Part shown: positions 1-7,650 of the stretch, in pieces | Position numbering within the stretch: position 1 is the first letter of the stretch | Layout: each line of letters opens with the position of its first letter | NCBI RefSeq assembly: GCF_021530995.1 | Contig: NZ_JADYTF010000006.1 | Span: 1-56,802, forward strand | Source of the DNA: Bacteroides caecigallinarum | GTDB lineage: Bacteria > Bacteroidota > Bacteroidia > Bacteroidales > Bacteroidaceae | Length of the DNA stretch: 56,802 bases | Reading direction: 5' to 3' | Translations under genes and position numbers: made by a program | The notes under the pieces: model-generated | What the model was told of the DNA's origin: nothing | The model's input: the letters and a program-made list of their open reading frames with translations, nothing else | The model's database searches: none

Positions 1-130
1 CCATATTGTCAAGAGGGCTTCGCACCAAACAATTACTCGTAAAGCACGCCTCTTTAGGCTACTGTTGACGGAACAACAGGTTCAGACATCATGCTGAACA
101 ATTACTTGTACGACTTCTTGTCGCACGTAT
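1..130. other. Cluster of short stem-loops at the window edge
   Basis: No gene is visible here. The stretch holds successive small inverted repeats: TGTTG/CAACA near 62-78, GTTCAG/CTGAAC near 80-99, and GTACGAC/GTCGCAC near 108-126. The 10-mer AACAATTACT occurs at 28-37 and again at 97-106, followed each time by a pyrimidine and GTA. It lies downstream of upxY on that gene's strand. It could be a structured RNA, a terminator cluster or a piece of a longer repeat continuing to the left; I cannot tell which. Confidence 0.4.
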
Positions 131-148
131 GACTGCAAAATTAGAAAA

Positions 149-197
149 AATCATTAAAACGGCAAGTAAAAATTTCATTTTTGCTGTTTTAATGATT
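149..197 (-). terminator. Hairpin behind upxY
   Basis: A 17-base inverted repeat (149-165 with 181-197, one mismatch, loop of about 15) lies just after the upxY stop codon. On the minus strand it is followed by a T-rich run, as expected of an intrinsic terminator. Because upxY encodes an antiterminator, it may be a conditional stop rather than the end of the operon. Confidence 0.6.
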
Positions 198-219
198 TAT
201 GTGTGTCAATTTGATGCCA

Positions 220-738
220 TCACTCTTGGTTTTCTATCTTTTTCAGGTAGCCAACAGGCATTTCTACCATTGCACACCCCAGCATGTTAAGTCTGACAGA
301 AACTTGGCTTTTTCCGTCTATTTCTATTAGTTCACCTTTCAGTCCGCATAATGGGCCTTTAATTACTTCAACTTTTTCTCCCGGTTTTAATTGTTCATTA
401 GTAAATTGTACAGCCTCATCTGAATAATCCAACATGAACATAAAGCGTTCCATTTCTTCGTCTCTTATTATAGCCGGTTTATGTGTGGCCTTATCTATCA
501 TTGTACCGTTTATGGAAGGGACATTCTTTAGAATTTCAATTCTGGTTTTTTCATTCGACTTTACAAATATAATCATAGGAATAATAACCACTTGTATTTT
601 TTTCTTTCTGTCGCTCCATTGTCTGATGGTTTCCTGCAATGGCAAATAGTTAGTGATTCCCATATTGGAAAGTTTTTCTGCTGTTTTTTTTTCGTGATGC
701 ATTTTTACGTACATCGCATACCAATGTTCGTTTTCCAT
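220..738 (-). CDS. upxY: UpxY family transcription antiterminator (NusG-like)
   Basis: This 172-residue protein has the NusG layout. An N-terminal NGN-like half (about 1-100) carries WYAMYVKMHHEKKTAEKL and the UpxY-typical IIPMIIFVKS stretch plus a MERFMFMLDYSD segment. A C-terminal KOW-like half (about 118-168) contains GEKVEVIKGPLCGLKGELIE. Known UpxY proteins are the first genes of Bacteroides capsule operons and stop premature termination in their own long leader or operon. Transcription runs out of the left edge, so any capsule genes would lie outside the window. A -7 box lies about 40 bases upstream. The family call is firm; the link to a capsule locus is inferred. Confidence 0.85.
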   Translation of the reverse strand: MENEHWYAMYVKMHHEKKTAEKLSNMGITNYLPLQETIRQWSDRKKKIQVVIIPMIIFVKSNEKTRIEILKNVPSINGTMIDKATHKPAIIRDEEMERFMFMLDYSDEAVQFTNEQLKPGEKVEVIKGPLCGLKGELIEIDGKSQVSVRLNMLGCAMVEMPVGYLKKIENQE

Positions 739-774
739 CTGTACTTTGCTGTTTAGTTCTTATTTTAAATTGTG

Positions 775-782
775 CAAAAATA
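775..782 (-). promoter_or_regulatory. -7 promoter box for upxY
   Basis: On the minus strand this reads TATTTTTG, matching the Bacteroides -7 consensus TAnnTTTG, with a TTG about 20 bases further upstream. The leader to the upxY ATG would be only about 30 bases. Confidence 0.5.
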
Positions 783-881
783 TAAATAAAAATCAATACT
801 ACATTTTTATTCTGTAAAACTTTCTTTGTTATGTGTTTTCTATTATTTCATGATTTATAGTGTAAGCTATATTTTTTTCAC

Positions 882-889
882 TATATTTG
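882..889 (+). promoter_or_regulatory. -7 promoter box for the DUF151 gene
   Basis: TATATTTG matches the Bacteroides -7 consensus and ends 27 bases before the ATG of the next gene. It is divergent from the upxY promoter across an AT-rich gap. Confidence 0.5.
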
Positions 890-916
890 TTATTGATATG
901 GTAATAGCAGATTTAT

Positions 917-1486
917 ATGAATGAAATAGAAGTTATTTTAATAGGAATATCTAATTTATTAAAGCCGTCTACATCGCACGCTCTGATTTTGGAAGAAGTT
1001 ACCAGTTGTGAGGTAGGAAGGCGTTTAGCCATGATTATAGGTGATAGGGAAGCTACAGATTTGAGGACATGCATGACAGGTTATAAATCTCCTCGTCCAT
1101 TGACTTACGATTTTGTCAATTCTATATTGCATGAGGCAGGCGTTTCTATAGATAAGGCTGTTATATATGATGTAAATGATGGCATTTTCAATTCCTATGT
1201 TTATTGTAAACGCTCTGATGGAAGCACTTTTAAAATAGATTCACGTCCTACAGACGCATTGGCTTTGTCCTTTAAAATGGGATATCCTGTCTATGTTTTA
1301 GAAGAATTGCTTGAAAAGGAAAAAATACGCCTTGTAACACCCGATGGCTCCGGATTTAGTATGCCGCTAAATTCTGTAGGTACAGATATGTTGAAAATGG
1401 ATTTGGAGGCTGCTGTTAATAATGAAGATTATGAGAGGGCTGCGATGCTTAGGGATGAAATTTCGAGGAGGAAAAGTAATACTTAG
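917..1486 (+). CDS. Bifunctional nuclease family protein (DUF151) with UVR motif
   Basis: This 189-residue protein has a DUF151/BFN domain over roughly residues 1-140, with the typical GRRLAMIIGDREA and DSRPTDALALSFKMGYPVYV segments. A short UvrB/UvrC-like motif ends the protein (about 160-186, NNEDYERAAMLRDEI). This two-part layout is standard in Bacteroidetes. Members of the family have been described as nucleases acting on DNA and RNA, but their cellular role is poorly defined. The gene stands alone between a divergent upxY and the next promoter. The family call is secure; the activity is inferred from relatives. Confidence 0.88.
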   Translation: MNEIEVILIGISNLLKPSTSHALILEEVTSCEVGRRLAMIIGDREATDLRTCMTGYKSPRPLTYDFVNSILHEAGVSIDKAVIYDVNDGIFNSYVYCKRSDGSTFKIDSRPTDALALSFKMGYPVYVLEELLEKEKIRLVTPDGSGFSMPLNSVGTDMLKMDLEAAVNNEDYERAAMLRDEISRRKSNT

Positions 1487-1593
1487 TGTTAATAAATATT
1501 CTTAAGAGGTGTATTAGTATAATTTTATTGTGTAAAAAAGTTAAATATAAAATTTTTCTTTTGTATTTTATATGTTACATAACATAAAACCTG

Positions 1594-1601
1594 TATATTT
1601 G
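1594..1601 (+). promoter_or_regulatory. -7 promoter box for the DUF2400 gene
   Basis: TATATTTG followed by C matches the Bacteroides -7 consensus. Its position means the mRNA starts at about 1605-1610, which supports the downstream ATG at 1709 as the real start and makes a leader of about 100 bases. Confidence 0.5.
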
Positions 1602-1708
1602 CACTGTGTTTTTCATGGTATTAGATTTAAGGTTAATGAAGATTGGGAGTCTGGGAAGATTCCCTTTTTTTATGCCTAGCCTTTTTATTGGAAAAAAACA
1701 GAATAATT

Positions 1709-2428
1709 ATGGAAACAGAAACTATAAAACTATTGAAAGAGTGGGCTGCCACTTACCATTGCGCATCGTTTATTCCGGACGATCCGGTGCAGTTTCCACA
1801 CAGATATGTTGAGCAGAAGGATATTGAGATTTCGGGCTTGCTGACGGCAGTCCTCAGTTTCGGCAACCGCAAGATGATACTTCGCAAGGCGGACGAGCTG
1901 GACGTCATTATGGGGCATTCACCTCTTGAATATATTCTCTCCGGAAAGTGGAGAGATGATTTCTGTGCCGACGACAAGAGCAGTTTCTACAGGATGGTAT
2001 CGCATTCCGACTTCCGTTTTTATCTTGAAAAACTTTATTCCGTCTATTCCGAAGGAAAAACTTTGGAAGACAGGCTATTGGAATATGCCGGAACACCTAT
2101 GCAGAAACTATGCGCGTTTCTTGAGGTGTCCGACCGTTCGCCTCAGAAAAAGTTAAACATGTTCCTGCGCTGGATGGTACGTCAGGACTCGCCGGTTGAC
2201 TTCGGTGTGTGGAAAAGGATGTCTGCCGCCGACCTGATTATTCCTCTTGACACCCACGTATGCCGTGTGGCTCATCTTCTCGGCCTTACGGACAAGCCCG
2301 TGTTCTCGCTCACAAACGCCAAGAGGATAACAGACGCCCTTAACGGGATATTCCCCGGCGACCCGTGTATGGGCGATTTCTCCCTCTTCGGCTATGGTGT
2401 GAACAACAAGGATACAGACGAACTGTAG
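1709..2428 (+). CDS. TIGR02757/DUF2400 family protein
   Basis: I recognise a 239-residue member of a Bacteroidetes-wide conserved family with no settled function. Typical features are FPHRYVEQKDIEISGLLTAV and SFGNRKMI near the N-terminus, and LDTHVCRVAHLLGLTD near residue 185. The latter resembles the helix-hairpin-helix region of DNA glycosylases of the endonuclease III type. The reading frame extends 22 codons further upstream to 1643, but family members begin near METETIKLL and the promoter position agrees, so I start at 1709. The next gene begins 16 bases after the stop, so the two are probably co-transcribed. Confidence 0.8.
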   Translation: METETIKLLKEWAATYHCASFIPDDPVQFPHRYVEQKDIEISGLLTAVLSFGNRKMILRKADELDVIMGHSPLEYILSGKWRDDFCADDKSSFYRMVSHSDFRFYLEKLYSVYSEGKTLEDRLLEYAGTPMQKLCAFLEVSDRSPQKKLNMFLRWMVRQDSPVDFGVWKRMSAADLIIPLDTHVCRVAHLLGLTDKPVFSLTNAKRITDALNGIFPGDPCMGDFSLFGYGVNNKDTDEL

Positions 2429-2444
2429 AATAACAGATACAGAT

Positions 2445-3557
2445 ATGATATTACGTGAACCTGAAATATACTATGCGGCAGTCTGTCTGGTTATGGTCTG
2501 CTCGTCGCTGTTTTGTGCGTTGGTGCGTTATTTCCATTTATGCCGTCCTTTCGATGAGCATGAGGAATATTTCTATCCTGCCCGCAAGCTGATAACGTTT
2601 GTCTATACATGTTTTGCCATGCCCGCAGTATGGCTTTTCCGCATGGACAGTCCCGACGCGTGGCTTTTCGTACAGGTCTTTCTCGTTCTGTTCCTTCCCG
2701 GAGCCGCCGTTATTTCCTTCCGCCATTTTTTCTTTTATGAGAAGAAACATCGTTTGCCGGTGTTCTTCATTGTCGGTATCATGCCTTTTCTGCTGATAGC
2801 GGCATTGTGGGCTTTTGCGTGGATTGGGGGCGATGTGCTATATCGTCACCGTGGAATATTGATGCCTTTCATAGGTGCGTATTCCTTGCTTATAATGTTT
2901 GAGTTGCTTCACGTCACGTTGCGGCTTTACCGTCAGATAAGGAAACATCACAGAGAGGAATATTCCAACGACGATGATTTTCCTGTGCGTTTTGCCGGTT
3001 TTGTGGTGTTTCTTCCGTTGGTTTATATCATTGCCTCATGGATACTTTTCGTTTCCGGCAGTCGTGCCTACAACATGCTGCTTCAGGTTTGCGTTGCTGT
3101 CATGCATGTTGTGATTCTGATTAAGATACTTCATCCGCAGCGTAGCGGTCTCGGTAATGTGGTGGAAGAGACCGGAGCCGCAATTACCGAAAAAATTGAG
3201 GAGATTATTTCTTCCGTTCAGACTGCGGACAAGGATAATACCTTCACGCTTCCTGCCGCTACCATGGATGAGCTTGAGGAAAAAATCCGTCATGCTCTTA
3301 CCGTACAGAAACTTTACCTTAATCCTAACCTTAAATTGTCGGACATTGCCGATGCGTTGGAGAGCAACAGTAAATATGTATCTTTGGTGATGAACGAACG
3401 TTTCGACTCGTTTTATGCCGAGGTGAACCGTCTTCGCATAAAGGCAGCCATCAAATATAAGGAACAGCATCCGTCGGCCGACAGGGAAGAAATAGCCGTG
3501 AACAGTGGCTTCTCGAATGTCAAGACATATAGCCGGAATTTGAAGTTGTATTCTTAA
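2445..3557 (+). CDS. Membrane-anchored AraC-type transcriptional regulator
   Basis: The 370-residue protein starts with about seven hydrophobic segments (roughly residues 8-30, 47-66, 72-95, 104-127, 137-160, 182-204 and 208-228). After a charged linker comes an AraC-like helix-turn-helix region (about 285-370) containing LSDIADALESNSKYVSLVMN and EEIAVNSGFSNVKTYSRN. It looks like a one-component regulator anchored in the inner membrane. The C-terminus stops shortly after the second recognition helix and lacks the usual GxxPxxYR tail, so it is a little short. Tandem TTGTCCCTC repeats lie right downstream in front of the next promoter, which makes the peptide/lipoprotein cassette its likely target. 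The ligand is unknown. Confidence 0.75.
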   Translation: MILREPEIYYAAVCLVMVCSSLFCALVRYFHLCRPFDEHEEYFYPARKLITFVYTCFAMPAVWLFRMDSPDAWLFVQVFLVLFLPGAAVISFRHFFFYEKKHRLPVFFIVGIMPFLLIAALWAFAWIGGDVLYRHRGILMPFIGAYSLLIMFELLHVTLRLYRQIRKHHREEYSNDDDFPVRFAGFVVFLPLVYIIASWILFVSGSRAYNMLLQVCVAVMHVVILIKILHPQRSGLGNVVEETGAAITEKIEEIISSVQTADKDNTFTLPAATMDELEEKIRHALTVQKLYLNPNLKLSDIADALESNSKYVSLVMNERFDSFYAEVNRLRIKAAIKYKEQHPSADREEIAVNSGFSNVKTYSRNLKLYS

Positions 3558-3601
3558 AATAACATGGCATTGGTGCGGTAAAAAAATACTGTTTTCCTTA
3601 A

Positions 3602-3633
3602 ATTGTCCCTCATATTTTCATAGATTGTCCCTC
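3602..3633 (+). promoter_or_regulatory. Direct repeat, candidate AraC-type operator
   Basis: ATTGTCCCTC occurs at 3602-3611 and at 3624-3633, 22 bases apart (about two helical turns). A looser match continues after each copy (TCATAGA). The pair ends 20 bases before a -7 box, where an AraC-family activator usually binds. The neighbouring membrane-anchored regulator is the obvious candidate protein. Confidence 0.5.
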
Positions 3634-3652
3634 GTGTGTCATTCATAGAGGT

Positions 3653-3660
3653 TAATTTTG
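3653..3660 (+). promoter_or_regulatory. -7 promoter box for the peptide/lipoprotein cassette
   Basis: TAATTTTG followed by C fits the Bacteroides -7 consensus. No clear TTTG sits at -33; instead the TTGTCCCTC repeats occupy that region, as is common for activator-dependent promoters. Confidence 0.5.
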
Positions 3661-3721
3661 CGCCGTTTTCCCGTAATAAGGGTGAACGGTTTTTTATTAA
3701 CAGATTAATTTGAAAAATAGG

Positions 3722-3889
3722 ATGAGAAATTACGAAGAGACAAAATCGGAGTGTAATATTTATGAGGCTCCCAAGTGTGAAATTATTTAAGTACAGAACG
3801 AGGGCGTGCTGTGCGGAAGCGTAGACAGTTATGGTTCCTCGAATGAATCTTTTGAAGAAACTCACTGGAATGGTGTATGGGACAACTAA
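3722..3889 (+). pseudogene. Small Cys-containing peptide gene interrupted by an in-frame TAA
   Basis: From the ATG at 3722 the frame reads 22 codons (MRNYEETKSECNIYEAPKCE, then two Ile) to a TAA at 3788-3790. It then continues for 32 open codons, starting VQNEGVLCGSVDS, to a TAA at 3887. The two halves together look like one small peptide of the kind found beside fimbrillin-like genes in Bacteroidales, where a KCEII-x-VQ-EGVLC run is typical. A GAA-to-TAA change would explain the break. Alternatives are stop readthrough or a genuine 22-residue peptide. Its function is unknown. It lies 17 bases before the lipoprotein ATG and shares its promoter. Confidence 0.5.
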
Positions 3890-3906
3890 AAAAACGGACG
3901 AAGACA

Positions 3907-5757
3907 ATGAAAACAATGAAACATCTTTTCGGGGCATTGCCCTTAGTCGCACTGGCGCTGAGCTTTACCGCCTGCGGCAACGACGAGACTTTCGGCGAAC
4001 CGGAGACCACGCCTGCGGGAAACCAAGTGACCATGACCTTTACCGCCAACGCCCCCGCCCCGGCGGCCGGCACGCGCACCTCGCTGCAACCGGGCGATGA
4101 GCAAGGTTCCCATGCGGTGTACTGGACTCCCGATGACGTGATAGGCGTATACTCCTGCACATCCGAAGAGTTTTATGTAGAAGAACCGGGCAGCCCCTTT
4201 ACCACCGACCTGTCGGCAGCAGCTCCCACCGCTACCTTTACCGGCACAGCCGAAGCGGATGCCCTGCAATACATAGCCGTCTATCCGCGGGACATGTTTG
4301 CGGGATGTGAGTGGAGCTCTGCGATGACGATGCTTGGGTTTACCCTCCCGACCGTGCAGACGGCCGAGGCAGGAGGCTTTGACACCGGGCTGAACCCCTC
4401 GTGGGCAATGACTGCCGACATGGGAGGCGACCTGAGCTTCCAGAACCTCTGCGCGCTGGTGAAGTTCAGCATCAGCTGCGGAAATGCCGACGAACTGGAG
4501 AGCGTGACGCTGACCGACCTGGGAGGAACAGGCCTCTCCGGTACTGCACAGTATGGATATACGCCGAGTATGGAAATGGTTATGGCGGCAGTTCCCTACG
4601 TGACCCTGACCGGGTCTTTCACTACCGGTACGGACTATTACTTTGTGGTAGCGCCTTCGGTGAATACTGATAGCGGACAACCCGCCGCGCTGAAGAACGG
4701 TTTCTCCCTGACCTTTACCCGTCGGGACGGCACCTCTTTCACCAAGACTGCCAGCGGCGGCATCGGCGATACGAATCTCGCCTCAGGCATGATTCTCGAC
4801 TTGGGAACCATCGACCTCAGCGGCGCCACCTACCAGGAGGCGATTACCAACCCGGCGTTTATCAATGCGGTGGGTAACCAAGTGGGATGGGAAGTGACCG
4901 GTGGCGGTGGCACCGTGCTCCTGACCGAAGAAAACAAGAAAGCAATAGAAGCGGTAACATCACTGAATATCGAAGGTAAGAATCTGACCGATATTTCCGG
5001 CATAGAATACTTTACCAATCTGACAAGCTTGTCTTGCGGTGACAACCAGCTAACCGCATTGCCTGTGGAGAAACTGACCAATCTGACAAACTTGTATTGC
5101 AGTGACAACCAGCTAACCGCGCTGCCTGTGGAGAATCTGACCAATCTGACACTACTGTATTGTTCCAACAACCAGCTAACCGCACTGCTTGTGGAGAAGC
5201 TGAGCAAGCTGACAAACTTGCGTTGCAACGACAACCAGCTAACTGCGCTGCCTGTGGAGAATCTGAGCCAGCTGACAGAATTGTCTTGCTCCTACAACCA
5301 GCTAACTGAGCTGCCTGTAGGGAATCTGACCGAGCTGACAGTACTGAATTGCGACAACAACCAGCTAACCGCATTGCCTGTAGAGAATCTGACCGTGCTG
5401 GAACAATTGAATTGCGGTACGAACCTGCTTACTGAGCTTGATATCGAGAAGCTGACCCAGCTGAAAAACTTGAATTGCGGTGACAACCAGCTAACCGCGC
5501 TGTCCGTGGGGAGCCTGACCAATCTGGCAGTTTTGGATTGCTCCGAAAACCGCCTTACCGAGCTTGATATCAGGAATCTTAACCTGAATAGCTTGTATTG
5601 CGGCAACCAGACGGACGCCGCGGGCGAGCCCCAGAATCTGAAACTTATCCTGACATCGGCACAGGAAACGAAGTGGAATAACATGTGGAAGAATTGGAGC
5701 TACAACGAACGCGTCACTGTGGAAGTGAAAGATTTAGGCAGCACCGCCCACTGGTAA
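3907..5757 (+). CDS. Fimbrillin-like lipoprotein with leucine-rich repeats
   Basis: The 616-residue product starts with a lipoprotein signal (MKTMKHLFGALPLVALALSF, then T-A-C-G), giving a lipid-anchored Cys near residue 27. Residues about 40-310 resemble fimbrillin/Mfa-like adhesin domains (GTRTSLQ, AVYWTPDDVIGVYS, LVKFSI). Residues 369-557 are nine tandem 21-residue leucine-rich repeats of the form LTxLTxLxCxxNQLTALPVEN with a Cys in each, followed by a partial repeat and a short cap. It is probably a surface adhesin or binding protein. I prefer the ATG at 3907 (or 3916) over 3877, because the signal peptide then starts cleanly. The gene is visibly richer in GC than its flanks, which suggests transfer or a distinct codon history. 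Confidence 0.8.
   Translation: MKTMKHLFGALPLVALALSFTACGNDETFGEPETTPAGNQVTMTFTANAPAPAAGTRTSLQPGDEQGSHAVYWTPDDVIGVYSCTSEEFYVEEPGSPFTTDLSAAAPTATFTGTAEADALQYIAVYPRDMFAGCEWSSAMTMLGFTLPTVQTAEAGGFDTGLNPSWAMTADMGGDLSFQNLCALVKFSISCGNADELESVTLTDLGGTGLSGTAQYGYTPSMEMVMAAVPYVTLTGSFTTGTDYYFVVAPSVNTDSGQPAALKNGFSLTFTRRDGTSFTKTASGGIGDTNLASGMILDLGTIDLSGATYQEAITNPAFINAVGNQVGWEVTGGGGTVLLTEENKKAIEAVTSLNIEGKNLTDISGIEYFTNLTSLSCGDNQLTALPVEKLTNLTNLYCSDNQLTALPVENLTNLTLLYCSNNQLTALLVEKLSKLTNLRCNDNQLTALPVENLSQLTELSCSYNQLTELPVGNLTELTVLNCDNNQLTALPVENLTVLEQLNCGTNLLTELDIEKLTQLKNLNCGDNQLTALSVGSLTNLAVLDCSENRLTELDIRNLNLNSLYCGNQTDAAGEPQNLKLILTSAQETKWNNMWKNWSYNERVTVEVKDLGSTAHW
5011..5577 (+). repeat. Nine 63-bp tandem repeats encoding LRRs
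   Basis: The core GACAACCAGCTAACCGC recurs at exact 63-bp steps (for example 5041 and 5104) with small changes; the later units are more diverged. Such in-frame arrays can gain or lose units by recombination, so unit number may vary between strains. Confidence 0.85.
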
Positions 5758-5833
5758 ACCCCTTCCTCATAACTGATTTTTGAAAACCGTACAGCGGTCT
5801 TAAAATTTGCAGAATGTGAAAGAGTAATATATC

Positions 5834-5883
5834 AGGCAGAAAAACGAAAGAATAAAATTTACAGCTCTTTTGTTTTTCTGCCT
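5834..5883 (+). terminator. Terminator after the LRR lipoprotein gene
   Basis: A perfect 12-base stem (AGGCAGAAAAAC with GTTTTTCTGCCT) with a 26-base loop is followed by ATTTTTGT. The next promoter box follows directly, so this hairpin separates the cassette from the AAA-ATPase pair. Confidence 0.65.
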
Positions 5884-5890
5884 ATTTTTG

Positions 5891-5898
5891 TATCTTTG
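5891..5898 (+). promoter_or_regulatory. -7 promoter box for the AAA-ATPase pair
   Basis: TATCTTTG fits the -7 consensus, and TTTTG about 18 bases upstream (5869-5873) fits the -33 element. The leader up to the ATG at 6007 is about 100 bases and ends in repeated TTTTTAATT runs. Confidence 0.55.
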
Positions 5899-6006
5899 TT
5901 CCAAACGTACGCCCGTTATTAATTGTAAATTGGTATCGTTGACTTTAGCTTCGCTGACCGTTGGTTCAGTTCTTAATTTTTAATTTTTAATTCTTAATTG
6001 AATAAC

Positions 6007-7587
6007 ATGAAATACCCCATAGGAATCCAGAGCTTTGAGCAGATAATCGAAGACGGTTATGTCTATGTTGACAAGACCGACCTGGTATATAAACTTACCC
6101 ACGAAGGCAAGATTTATTTCCTTAGCCGTCCGCGCCGTTTCGGTAAAAGCCTCCTTGTCTCCACACTGAAGAACTATTACTTGGGGCATAAGGAACTTTT
6201 CAAGGGACTGAAGATAGACAGCCTGGAGAAGGACTGGAATGTGCATCCCGTGTTTCATGTGGACTTCAATGGATCGAACTTCTTGGAGGAAGGCGTTTTG
6301 GAGAAACGCCTGTATGCTTATGTGAGGGATTGGGAAAGGCAGTATGGTCTTGTTTCGGATGCTGACAGCCTTGATTTGGGAGGACGTTTTATGGAAGTCC
6401 TTCGTGCCGCCCACGAGCAGACAGGCCGTCGTGCCGTAGTCCTGATTGATGTGTACGACAAACCTATCTTGGATGTTCTGGATACAGATTCCGGTCTTGA
6501 AGACCGACACCGCAACGTCTTGAAAGGATTCTATTCCGTGTTCAAGGTGGCGGACAGTCATCTACAGTTCGTGCTTCTCACGGGAGTAACGAAATTCTCT
6601 CAGGTTAGTGTGTTCAGCGGCTTCAACCAGCCAGACGATATCAGCATGGACGGACGATACGAGACCCTTTGCGGCATAACGCAGGAAGAGCTCCGGACTT
6701 ATTTCTCCGAGCCAGTCAGGGATATGGCATTCGTTTACCATTGTACGGAGGAAGAGATGATGCAAAGACTGAAAGGACAATACGACGGTTATCATTTCAG
6801 CGACAGCCTGACCGATGTCTATAATCCTTTCAGTCTGCTGAATGCTTTCAACAAGAAAAGTATCCGTGACTATTGGTTCAGCTCGGGCACTCCGACGTAT
6901 CTTATCCGTCTGCTTGCCCATTTCAAGGAGAACATGAACGAACTGACAGGCAAGTATTATCGTACGGAAGAGTTCATCGACTACAAGGCGGATGTTGAAC
7001 AGCCTTTACCTATGATTTACCAGAGCGGCTATCTTACCATCAAAGACTACAACATGCGCCGTAATACTTTTCTTCTTGACTTTCCGAACAATGAGGTAAA
7101 GAACGGTTTCCTGACTGCCATTGCCACTTCTTATCTACAGCCTAAGAAGCGTGTGGAGGGTTGGATTTTTGACGTGCTGGATGCTTTGGAAGGTGGCGAT
7201 ACAGGCAGACTTTGCAGTCTTTTCACCTCTTTCCTTTCGAGCATCCCCTATACGGTGCGCCGCAAAGACAATGAAGTGGAGCGTGAACGCTACTTCCAAT
7301 ATACGTTCTACCTGATTCTCCGCCTGATAAGCGTCTATACCGTTTATGTTGAGAAAGTGCAGAGCCAGGGCCGTGTGGACTGCGTGCTTGAGACACCTCA
7401 ATATGTCTATATCTTCGAGTTCAAGCTGGACGGCACGGCGGACGATGCGTTGCGTCAGATAGAAGAGAAAGGTTATGCCAATGAATACGCTTCGGATACA
7501 CGTACCCTTTATAAGATAGGCGCAAGCTTCTCTTCCGAAACGGGAACGATAGGAGACTGGAAATGTATAGAACCCAATAACCAATAA
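6007..7587 (+). CDS. AAA-ATPase-like / PD-(D/E)XK nuclease-like protein, copy 1 (Walker B altered)
   Basis: The 526-residue protein has an AAA-ATPase-like domain (PF09820 type; residues 1 to about 280) and a C-terminal PD-(D/E)XK nuclease-like domain (PF08011 type), with D458 and E471-F-K473 visible. The Walker A motif is intact (RPRRFGKS, K47). The Walker B motif reads LIDVYDKPI instead of LIDEYDKPI: residue 149 is Val (GTG at 6451-6453) where copy 2 has Glu. This should weaken ATP hydrolysis, if the family hydrolyses ATP. The cellular role of the family is unknown; it is often expanded in Bacteroidetes. A TTG at 5998 is in frame, but the ATG at 6007 matches the start of copy 2. Confidence 0.85.
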   Translation: MKYPIGIQSFEQIIEDGYVYVDKTDLVYKLTHEGKIYFLSRPRRFGKSLLVSTLKNYYLGHKELFKGLKIDSLEKDWNVHPVFHVDFNGSNFLEEGVLEKRLYAYVRDWERQYGLVSDADSLDLGGRFMEVLRAAHEQTGRRAVVLIDVYDKPILDVLDTDSGLEDRHRNVLKGFYSVFKVADSHLQFVLLTGVTKFSQVSVFSGFNQPDDISMDGRYETLCGITQEELRTYFSEPVRDMAFVYHCTEEEMMQRLKGQYDGYHFSDSLTDVYNPFSLLNAFNKKSIRDYWFSSGTPTYLIRLLAHFKENMNELTGKYYRTEEFIDYKADVEQPLPMIYQSGYLTIKDYNMRRNTFLLDFPNNEVKNGFLTAIATSYLQPKKRVEGWIFDVLDALEGGDTGRLCSLFTSFLSSIPYTVRRKDNEVERERYFQYTFYLILRLISVYTVYVEKVQSQGRVDCVLETPQYVYIFEFKLDGTADDALRQIEEKGYANEYASDTRTLYKIGASFSSETGTIGDWKCIEPNNQ

Positions 7588-7650
7588 CTAAGAACTAACA
7601 ACTTATCTCTTAATTTTTAATTATTAATTTTTAATTCTTAATCGACCGAC

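Noticed and set aside
740-916. Invertible promoter for the upxY locus
   Set aside because: I found no pair of inverted repeats flanking the promoter and no recombinase gene; the promoter seems fixed.
5012-5684. Long minus-strand open frames with repeated LAGCR-like sequence
   Set aside because: They are antisense shadows of the LRR repeats; the repetition is copied from the plus-strand array and they have no start signals of their own.
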